10,185 bases of DNA from UBA9410 sp963933065 (lineage in GTDB: Bacteria; Actinomycetota; Acidimicrobiia; Acidimicrobiales; MedAcidi-G1), in NCBI GenBank assembly GCA_963933065.1, contig CAWVUB010000081.1, positions 1 through 10,185 of the forward strand, written 5' to 3'. The translations under genes and the position numbers were made by a program. The notes beneath the pieces were generated by a model. That model saw only the letters and a list, made by a program, of their open reading frames with translations. It did not search any database and had not been told where the DNA came from. This document shows, piece by piece, positions 1 through 5,946 of this stretch. The stretch's first letter is position 1. Each line of letters begins with the position of its first letter.

Positions 1-1
1 T

Positions 2-1318
2 GCTGATCGGGCATCGTTGACATGGGCGCTATTTGTTTTACCGCTACTCAGCCTGTTTTCAGCTCAGGGTCGACATCTCTCGGTGGTGGTTCGGGCCTGG
101 TTCGTGACGGCCGCTGGGGCTTCAGCACTGTTAGCTATCGATCAAAGTTGGATTGGTGGCGAGGGTTCGATGCTGCGGTCAGTTGACCCAGCAGTATTCC
201 TGGTGCCAGTGGCCCTCGGCCTGGCATGGGCATCGGCCGCTGGCGTGGCTGGCATCGGTGCTGATCTAGCACACTTGGCTCGACAGGTGCATGGAGCGCG
301 CTACACCCGGGCGGTCCGTAACGGCCTGCTAGGCCTTGTGGTGGCCAGTCTGACTATCGGTGCGCTTCCAGTGCTGGCTGGCTCGTTCGCTGGAAACTGG
401 GGAGCACCACGTTCCGATCTGGTATCCGCATTGCCTAGTTTGAATACTCGGCTAGTCGCCGGAGACACGGTTCGAGGCGGCGATGCTCGAGTTCTGTGGA
501 TCGGCGAGCAGGTAGTTCTCCCTGCCGCAGGGATTCCACTCTCGACGCCAAAGAGTTCGGTTGGGCAAGGTCAAAACGTGTTTGGAGACCTAGTCATGGC
601 GGTGACCGATGGGCGCCCAGATCTCGCCGATCAGTGGTCGCCGGGTGAGACGGCCGGGATGGTGGTCTTGCGCGATGCCCTAAATTCTGCGCTCGACGGA
701 TCTACTCACCGGCTGGGCCTTGAGTTGGGGCGTTGGGGTGTGGCTCAGGTGGTGGTTGTCCAGCGTTCAGCACCGGTGCCTGGGCCAGGGATTGATCGAC
801 CTGTACCTGATCGTTTGACGGAGGTCTTGGCCCGTCAACTCGACCTGGAACGAATGGAAGCAGTGAACCGAGCGATGACCGTCTACCGAAACACCGCGGT
901 GGAGGCACCGTTCTCGGTAGTTCGGGACAGAAATCGACGTGTCGTCCCGGCCTTAGTGACGCGCCGTTCGTTCACGGAGTGGATTGTTGAGGTGCCCGCC
1001 GATGGCGCTCTCCGCTCAATGGTCGGGCCTGACGACCGCTGGCAGGTTCGAGTCGATGGTCGGCCGGTGATGGTCTTGGCTCCCGGTGAAGATCATGGAG
1101 TGATTGGACGGCCGGCAGTTCGTGTGGCGACGGGAAGTGTGGCTACGTTCGAAGTCGATAAAGGATTGATGGCAGGGCGCCGTGGAACCCAGTTGGCGCT
1201 GGTCGGCCTGCTGGTCCTGCTCACTAGTTGGGCACGGACCTCTCGTGAAGCTTTTATCTCTCGAGAGTCTTCAGGTTCCGATGTCCGAGATAGCAAAACG
1301 CGGCGGTGGGGCCAATGA
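2..1318 (+). CDS. C-terminal part of a large polytopic membrane protein, probably an actinobacterial GT2-type envelope glycosyltransferase (5' end outside window)
   Basis: The frame is open from the left edge to TGA at 1316-1318, so the gene starts upstream; the TTG at 17 is only the first possible start inside the window. Numbering from that TTG, hydrophobic membrane segments lie near residues 3-16, 22-41, 58-80 and 103-123. A long, probably extracytoplasmic domain follows, with RVLWIGE at 158-164 and WGVAQVVV at 240-247, then one more membrane helix near 390-405 and a basic tail. No catalytic glycosyltransferase motif is visible in this part. The layout resembles the C-terminal half of large actinobacterial membrane proteins that carry an N-terminal GT2 domain and sit just before a DUF5719 gene; this is recalled family knowledge, not demonstrated here. 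The stop overlaps the next start (ATGA at 1315-1318), so the two genes are probably translated together. It could instead be an unrelated polytopic envelope protein. Confidence 0.62.
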   Translation, partial: ADRASLTWALFVLPLLSLFSAQGRHLSVVVRAWFVTAAGASALLAIDQSWIGGEGSMLRSVDPAVFLVPVALGLAWASAAGVAGIGADLAHLARQVHGARYTRAVRNGLLGLVVASLTIGALPVLAGSFAGNWGAPRSDLVSALPSLNTRLVAGDTVRGGDARVLWIGEQVVLPAAGIPLSTPKSSVGQGQNVFGDLVMAVTDGRPDLADQWSPGETAGMVVLRDALNSALDGSTHRLGLELGRWGVAQVVVVQRSAPVPGPGIDRPVPDRLTEVLARQLDLERMEAVNRAMTVYRNTAVEAPFSVVRDRNRRVVPALVTRRSFTEWIVEVPADGALRSMVGPDDRWQVRVDGRPVMVLAPGEDHGVIGRPAVRVATGSVATFEVDKGLMAGRRGTQLALVGLLVLLTSWARTSREAFISRESSGSDVRDSKTRRWGQ

Positions 1319-2760
1319 ATGCGGTTCGTGGTCCAGCGATCATTGCTCTAAGTGTTTTATTAAGTGCAGCAGTTGCGCTGCCATCGGACACAACTGATGT
1401 GTTTGGTGCCGAAACTCGCTTTGAAGCGCGTGCGGCAGCTGTGCTAGATCGCGACTCCACCGCCCTTTGGTTCTGTCTCGGACCAACCGTCGAGTTGGAT
1501 GGGATCAGTGAGCGGACCGTTGAAGTGGTCGGAATCTCGACGTCTACGACCAAGGGGCGGGTCACGGTGGTGGACGACAACGGGCGAGTCGTCGAGCGGG
1601 CCTTCCAGATCGACCCGGGTGACCGCCTCGAGGTTTCTCCAGGACAGTTTGTGTCTGGTGCGGTATTTGCGGGTGTCACCGTTGAGGTCAGTGGTGGTGC
1701 TGTCGTGGTGTCTCAGACGGTTTCTGGACCTACTGGGGTGGATCGACGACCGTGCACTACCCGGGCTGCCGACACCTGGGTGACCCCTTGGTTAACCACT
1801 GCTCGACCAGGAAACCGAGCGTGGTTGCTCCTGCACAATCCGTTTCGAGCTGCCGCAGTACTTGATCTTCGATTCGTTGGTGATATCGGCCGTCGTGAAG
1901 CTCTGGACTCCCAAGGAGTTGTAGTACCTGGCCGGGCGATAGTCGCATATGACGTGACTGAACGGATCGCTGATTCCTCAGTGGTGTCGGCCACGGTCAA
2001 TGCGCGAGCTGGACGAGTTGTGGTTGCTCGACTTCAGATTTCAGACGGCTCTGGCCCGTTGGCCGTCAGCGGTCTCGATCTGGCTCCCGGGATTCCTGAA
2101 CTAGCGACCCGAGCGTTTGTCCCCGGGGTAGGGGTGGGCGAGACTTCGACCACTGGATCAACGGTGGTAGTTGTCAACGCGAACACGGAGACCGTAGAGG
2201 CCGAAGTGGTAGCCCGGACCGCAGTGGGTACCGCCATGGTGGAGCCGTGGAGGTTGGAACTGCGAGCTGGGCAGCGGTACGTGGTGGATCTAGATGATGG
2301 TCGACTCGCTGGGGTCGACGCGTTTGGAGTCGAGATTCGATCGCTCGATGATCACCCGATTGCTGCGTCGGTGGTCCGACGAGCAGTCGACGGGCTTCCC
2401 GGCTTAGCGGTCCGGCCGGCGGTAGCGGTGGCGGCCCGTGGTTGGGTTGTGGACCTGGTCGACCGCTACGGCGCAGTGGAAGATGTCCTGGCCGTGATGA
2501 ATCCAGCGAGTGAAGGGATTGTCACTATCGAGGTGAAGGTTTTGGCTGGCATGGCTCCGGCCGATGTAGCTCGAATCGTGGAGTTAGCACCCGGAACACA
2601 GGTCTCGTTTGATCTAGAGGCGGGGCCACCTGTGGTGTTGGCCGTTGAGGCCACAGCACCGGTAATTGTGTCGGTTCAGAGCATCGGAGAGAGTGGGGCA
2701 ACGGCCTCCGTTGCTGTTGCCGTGGCCGGTACCGAGCAGCGACTTGTTCTTAACCGTTAA
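1315..2760 (+). CDS. Secreted DUF5719-like protein with four beta-rich tandem units
   Basis: A 481-residue protein. ATG 1315 was chosen over in-frame GTG 1306 because it overlaps the preceding TGA as ATGA and places a clean signal sequence at the N terminus: MNAVRG, then a hydrophobic stretch at about residues 8-22. A weak GGTGGGG ribosome-site-like stretch lies at 1305-1311. The mature part is rich in Val, Thr and Gly, as expected for beta-sandwich folds. It shows four similar units marked by VEVVGIS (69-75), WLLLHNP (170-176), VVVVNAN (284-290) and LAVMNPA (392-398), each followed about 30 residues later by a PGxxxxV-like turn. Only two cysteines are present (54, in LWFCLGP, and 147, in RRPC), so a single disulfide outside the membrane is plausible. 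The family assignment rests on the FCLGP-type start and on gene order. Its function is unknown; a role in the cell envelope with the upstream membrane protein is inferred. Confidence 0.72.
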   Translation: MNAVRGPAIIALSVLLSAAVALPSDTTDVFGAETRFEARAAAVLDRDSTALWFCLGPTVELDGISERTVEVVGISTSTTKGRVTVVDDNGRVVERAFQIDPGDRLEVSPGQFVSGAVFAGVTVEVSGGAVVVSQTVSGPTGVDRRPCTTRAADTWVTPWLTTARPGNRAWLLLHNPFRAAAVLDLRFVGDIGRREALDSQGVVVPGRAIVAYDVTERIADSSVVSATVNARAGRVVVARLQISDGSGPLAVSGLDLAPGIPELATRAFVPGVGVGETSTTGSTVVVVNANTETVEAEVVARTAVGTAMVEPWRLELRAGQRYVVDLDDGRLAGVDAFGVEIRSLDDHPIAASVVRRAVDGLPGLAVRPAVAVAARGWVVDLVDRYGAVEDVLAVMNPASEGIVTIEVKVLAGMAPADVARIVELAPGTQVSFDLEAGPPVVLAVEATAPVIVSVQSIGESGATASVAVAVAGTEQRLVLNR

Positions 2761-2761
2761 G
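2749..2761. other. 13-bp dyad CTTAAC-C-GTTAAG spanning the DUF5719 stop codon
   Basis: The sequence is a perfect 6-bp inverted repeat around one central base and includes the TAA stop at 2758-2760. It lies where two convergent genes meet, 3 bp from the stop of the minus-strand gene. As RNA it would fold only as a short AT-rich stem (5 bp with a 3-nt loop) and no T run follows on either strand. It is therefore not a convincing intrinsic terminator and could be chance. Confidence 0.3.
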
Positions 2762-2763
2762 GG

Positions 2764-3210
2764 CTAGGAACTGACACTGCAGCCGTCGGGCGTGGAGCCC
2801 GGGTTTCGGATTTCGGCTAGTGAGCCCCAGAGATGGGTGGCGCTCACCGGACCGACGTGGTGCCCGCGCACTACGCCGACCCTGTCGACGATAAGGACCA
2901 TCGGTACAGCGTCGATGGCATATCGGTCGTGGATGGCCTGATTGGCACTGACCTCAACTTCTTGGACGGCAACCTCGGCACTCTCTAAGGGTGCTGCAGT
3001 GGCTAGCACCGATGAGCAAGACTCACAGGTGGCTGAGGTGAACACCGCGACTAGCCATGGCAGATCGGGACAGTTGAAGTCGTCTCGATCAAGTTGTTCT
3101 GGCACCGTCCAGCCGGTTCGGATTGGGGTGCTGGGTCGGCGTCGCTGAATCAATTGGGCAGCTACGGCAGCCAGAGCCGCAATGGCAATCAGCAGGATCA
3201 GGCGTTCCAT
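2764..3210 (-). CDS. Membrane-anchored thioredoxin-fold protein (CESC active site)
   Basis: A 148-residue protein. An N-terminal hydrophobic helix at residues 3-20 followed by QRRR suggests a single membrane anchor; which side the thioredoxin domain faces is not certain. The domain carries LVAVFTSATCESC, with the redox pair at Cys62 and Cys65, and VPMVLIVD, with the cis-proline at Pro103 typical of the thioredoxin fold. The active site is CESC rather than the CGPC of classical thioredoxin, so it is more likely a dedicated thiol-disulfide protein than a general reductant. Two further cysteines (47 and 144) could form a second pair or a relay. The gene starts 12 bp after the ftsH stop on the same strand and is probably cotranscribed with it. 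Its stop lies 3 bp from the convergent DUF5719 gene. The substrate is unknown. The frame and fold are well supported; the role is not. Confidence 0.8.
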   Translation of the reverse strand: MERLILLIAIAALAAVAAQLIQRRRPSTPIRTGWTVPEQLDRDDFNCPDLPWLVAVFTSATCESCSSVLATAAPLESAEVAVQEVEVSANQAIHDRYAIDAVPMVLIVDRVGVVRGHHVGPVSATHLWGSLAEIRNPGSTPDGCSVSS

Positions 3211-3222
3211 GGCCTGAAAGAC

Positions 3223-5136
3223 CTATTCGACGTTGTTGGACTCTGAAACGAGCACTGCTGTCGGTTCATTAGCAGCGCTCGAATCATCGGGGCTCGTAGC
3301 CTTTGCCACTAAGCGTTTGACCTCGTCCCCGTTGATCGTTTCGTTTTCAAGTAGAGAGCGGGCGACCAACTCGAGAGCATGCCGATTTTCAGTTAGAAGC
3401 TGGCGGCAGCGATCCTCCTGTTCAAACAGGATCCTTTGAACTTCTTCATCAATTAGGTGTGCGGTCTCGTCGCTGTAGTCCCGACTGTGCATCAGGTCAT
3501 CTCCAAGAAACACCTGGTTCTGGCCTCCCCAGGCCATAGGACCAAGCCTTTTACTCATACCCCACTCGCGAACCATCTTCCGGGCGGTCTCAGTGGCTGT
3601 CATGAGGTCATTGCCAGCTCCGCTGGAGATCACATTGAATACAAGCTCTTCAGCCATCCGGCCTCCCATCATGATGACGAGTCGGTCCTCAAGGTAGTCC
3701 TGTCGGCTGGTGTGGCGTTCTGTCTCTGGCAATTGCATGGAGTAGCCGAGCGCTCTCCCGGTTGGGATGATTGTGACCTTGTGGAGCGGATCGGCAGTGG
3801 GTAGAACGGTCGCGCAAAGGGCATGACCGGCCTCGTGGTAGGCAGTTAGCTCTTTTTCTTCTTCCGACATGGCCAGCGACTCTTGCTTCAAGCCCATATA
3901 TATGCGATCTCTTGCCTCTTCGAAGTGCTCGGCTTGGATGCTTTCTTTACCATTCCGCACAGCGACCAGCGCTGCCTCGTTGACCAGATTAGAGAGGTCA
4001 GCGCCGCTCATGCCCGGGGCACCGCGTGCCACGAGATCCAAGTCCACGTCTTCGTTAACCCGTTTACCCTTGACATGCACGTCAAGAATCTTTCTCCGGT
4101 CAGAAATCTCAGGGAGAGGGACCACCACCTGTCGGTCAAAGCGACCAGGGCGTAATAGGGCTGGGTCCAAGATGTCGGGACGGTTGGTCGCGGCCATGAT
4201 CACGATGCCTTCGCTCCCTTCGAAGCCGTCCATCTCTGACAGCATCTGGTTGAGGGTCTGTTCGCGTTCGTCGTGCCCACCGCCCAACCCTGCGCCTCGT
4301 TTGCGTCCGACAGAGTCAATCTCGTCGACAAAAATAATGGCTCTACCCATCTTGCGGGCCGACTCGAACAGGTCGCGCACACGGCTGGCACCCACGCCTA
4401 CAAACATTTCCATAAAGTCTGAGCCAGTTACCGAGAGGAACGGCACTTCAGCCTCGCCGGCGACGGCTCGAGCAATGAGCGTCTTACCGGTCCCCGGTGG
4501 GCCAACCAGCAGAATTCCCTTGGGGACACGGGCTCCGATCTCCGCAAACTTTTCTGTTGCCTGCAGAAAGTCCACCACCTCGCGGATCTCTTGCTTGACT
4601 CCTTCGTAACCAGCAACGTCATCGAAAGTCGTGCCTGGCTGTTCAGTGCTGTAGGTCTTGGCCCGTGACCGTCCAATGGACATCATTCCGCTCATCTGCC
4701 CCTGAGCGCGGCGGTTGATCCACCAGAAGAAGAGGATGATGAGGCCCACCGGTAGTAGAAGTGGCAGCCATGTCTGGAGAAATCCGGGTTGTGGGGTCTT
4801 GAATCGAACTTCGGTACCGCTGTCAGATAACAGCCGTCGGTCGTCGATGGACAGTTCAAGTGGGCCGGTGGTCTCGAACGCTGTGCCAGCATCGTTGGTG
4901 AAAGCGATACGGCCTGTTTGGTTATCAACCAGCACGTCGCTTATCTCACCCGTGGCGACACGGTCGAGGAATAAGTCGTAGGCGACTTCGTCAGGGGTAT
5001 CTGAAGGGAGGAGGCCAGGCAGGATGAACGCGGTAGCCAGCAGTCCCATTACCAACCAGATACCCCATCGGGGCCACCCTTGATTACGCTTGGGTTGGTT
5101 TTGGGACCCAGGAGGTTGCTCGGATCGATCCGCCAT
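3223..5136 (-). CDS. ftsH: ATP-dependent zinc metalloprotease FtsH
   Basis: A 637-residue membrane AAA+ protease that extracts and degrades misfolded membrane proteins and some regulators as a hexamer. After a short polar N terminus come membrane helix 1 (about 23-43), an extracytoplasmic domain of about 75 residues, and helix 2 (about 121-140). The AAA domain has Walker A GPPGTGKT (212-219), pore loop MFVG (244-247), Walker B IIFVDE (267-272) and the second region of homology, AATNRPD through RPGRFDR (315-335). The protease domain has the zinc site HEAGH (434-438) and the likely third ligand Asp510 in GAGND. All key residues are present and the length is normal for the family. ATG 5136 was chosen because homologous content starts here and a TANNNT box lies 6 nt upstream; the frame stays open to 5280, but that extension covers the divergent promoter region and is not FtsH-like. 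The gene is divergent from the CPBP operon and is followed by the thioredoxin-like gene. Confidence 0.97.
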   Translation of the reverse strand: MADRSEQPPGSQNQPKRNQGWPRWGIWLVMGLLATAFILPGLLPSDTPDEVAYDLFLDRVATGEISDVLVDNQTGRIAFTNDAGTAFETTGPLELSIDDRRLLSDSGTEVRFKTPQPGFLQTWLPLLLPVGLIILFFWWINRRAQGQMSGMMSIGRSRAKTYSTEQPGTTFDDVAGYEGVKQEIREVVDFLQATEKFAEIGARVPKGILLVGPPGTGKTLIARAVAGEAEVPFLSVTGSDFMEMFVGVGASRVRDLFESARKMGRAIIFVDEIDSVGRKRGAGLGGGHDEREQTLNQMLSEMDGFEGSEGIVIMAATNRPDILDPALLRPGRFDRQVVVPLPEISDRRKILDVHVKGKRVNEDVDLDLVARGAPGMSGADLSNLVNEAALVAVRNGKESIQAEHFEEARDRIYMGLKQESLAMSEEEKELTAYHEAGHALCATVLPTADPLHKVTIIPTGRALGYSMQLPETERHTSRQDYLEDRLVIMMGGRMAEELVFNVISSGAGNDLMTATETARKMVREWGMSKRLGPMAWGGQNQVFLGDDLMHSRDYSDETAHLIDEEVQRILFEQEDRCRQLLTENRHALELVARSLLENETINGDEVKRLVAKATSPDDSSAANEPTAVLVSESNNVE

Positions 5137-5142
5137 GGCTCC

Positions 5143-5148
5143 ATCGTA
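5143..5148 (-). promoter_or_regulatory. Putative -10 box for ftsH (leaderless type)
   Basis: On the minus strand this reads TACGAT, a full TANNNT match, followed by six bases (GGAGCC) and then the ftsH ATG at 5136. That spacing would put the transcript start at or next to the start codon, as in leaderless actinobacterial genes. The GGAG inside the six bases is too close to the ATG for a normal ribosome site. No recognisable -35 box is seen. Confidence 0.45.
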
Positions 5149-5162
5149 CGGGAGCTCCGAGG

Positions 5163-5198
5163 CCGTCGGACCGTCGGTTACCTGTGCTGACCCGTCGG
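5163..5198. repeat. Three direct copies of CCGTCGG in the divergent promoter region
   Basis: Exact copies lie at 5163-5169, 5171-5177 and 5192-5198. Start-to-start distances are 8 and 21 bp, the latter close to two turns of the DNA helix. The first two fall where the -35 region of ftsH would be; the third directly abuts the -10 box of the rightward operon. The arrangement fits an operator shared by both promoters, but the binding protein is unknown and CG-rich 7-mers are common in this type of genome. Confidence 0.35.
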
Positions 5199-5204
5199 TA
5201 GGGT
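5199..5204 (+). promoter_or_regulatory. Putative -10 box for the CPBP/GT-C/GtrA-GT2-mutase operon
   Basis: TAGGGT matches TANNNT and is followed by seven bases before ATG 5212, the spacing expected for a leaderless transcript starting at the ATG. A poor -35 candidate, GTTACC, lies at 5177-5182 with a 16-bp spacer. If this box is real, GTG 5203 cannot be the start, because it lies inside the promoter. Confidence 0.4.
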
Positions 5205-5211
5205 GAGTTTG

Positions 5212-5946
5212 ATGGAACGCCCGATGAATGGTGAGGTAGTGGGAACGCCGTACCCACCGGCTGCCTGGGGTTTTGGCCATGTGGGTGCTGGATTGGTGGT
5301 CGGCATGGTGGCCACTGTCTTGGCCATGGGCGTTGCAGCGGCTGTCGTGGGTGCTGAGGCTGCCGAAGATCCGAGTCTGGCGGTGGGTGCGCTTGTTCAG
5401 GGGGCTCTGTATTTAGGACTGGTTGGGGTGCCGGCCTGGCTGGTGGTGTTCCGGGGGGTGCGCTGGGCTGACTTTGGTTGGGTGGGATCTGGTTCAGGAC
5501 GCCACGTGCTTGACGCTTGTCAGGGGTTGGCTATTGGGGTGGTCGCTCAACTAGCCGCTGTCCCCGCACTTTATGCCCCGATTTTGCTACTCACCGATGA
5601 ACTAGACGTCTCGGGGCCTGCTCGTGAATTGGTTGATCGGGCTAATGGGCTTGGCATTGCTCTTCTGATCCTGATGGTCGTAGTGCTGGCGCCTATTGCC
5701 GAAGAACTGTTTTTTCGAGGCTTGGCACTGAGAGCCATGGAGGTCCGTATGTCTCGGTGGCTGGCGTTAGTCGCTTCGGCCTTACTGTTTGGCCTTACCC
5801 ACTTCCAACTTCTACAACTCCCTGCATTGGTCATGATCGGTTTGGTGTGCGGATGGCTGGCCCAGCGGGATAATCGACTAGGCCGGGCGGTTTGGACTCA
5901 CGTTGGCTTCAATGCCACGACAACTTTTATCCTTTTGCTCGGATGA
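5212..5946 (+). CDS. CPBP-family intramembrane metalloprotease (CAAX prenyl protease-like)
   Basis: A 244-residue, strongly hydrophobic protein with about seven or eight membrane segments. All three family signatures are present: EELFFR (Glu164, Glu165, Arg169), FGLTH (Phe193 to His197) and HVGFN (His230, Asn234). These are the residues that form the presumed metal-dependent active site within the membrane in the CPBP (ABI/Rce1-like) family. Bacterial members often process or mature membrane peptides or serve in immunity; no specific substrate can be named here. In-frame starts are GTG 5203, TTG 5209, ATG 5212 and ATG 5224; ATG 5212 is preferred because a TANNNT box lies 7 nt upstream. It is the first gene of a rightward operon and its TGA overlaps the next ATG (ATGA at 5943-5946), which suggests translational coupling to the membrane glycosyltransferase-like gene and possibly a shared envelope role. 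Confidence 0.9.
   Translation: MERPMNGEVVGTPYPPAAWGFGHVGAGLVVGMVATVLAMGVAAAVVGAEAAEDPSLAVGALVQGALYLGLVGVPAWLVVFRGVRWADFGWVGSGSGRHVLDACQGLAIGVVAQLAAVPALYAPILLLTDELDVSGPARELVDRANGLGIALLILMVVVLAPIAEELFFRGLALRAMEVRMSRWLALVASALLFGLTHFQLLQLPALVMIGLVCGWLAQRDNRLGRAVWTHVGFNATTTFILLLG

Noticed and set aside
1306..1314. GTG 1306 as start of the DUF5719-like gene
   Set aside because: ATG 1315 forms the ATGA overlap and gives a better signal sequence; GTG 1306 only adds three residues within the purine-rich stretch.
2749..2761. Intrinsic terminator between the convergent genes
   Set aside because: The stem is short and AT-rich and no T run follows on either strand.
3457..4609. Plus-strand open frames of 115 and 246 codons inside ftsH
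   Set aside because: They run antisense to a fully conserved ftsH, contain no recognisable domain and have the Ser/Arg-rich composition of shadow frames.
5137..5280. 48-codon N-terminal extension of ftsH reaching a start at 5280
   Set aside because: The extension is polar, unlike known FtsH N termini, overlaps the first codons of the divergent CPBP gene and would bury the only promoter region; ATG 5136 has a well-placed TANNNT box.
5892..5942. TTG 5892 as start of the GT-C-like gene
   Set aside because: It would overlap the HxxxN-containing end of the CPBP gene by over 50 bases; ATG 5943 overlaps by 4 bases, as at the other operon junctions.
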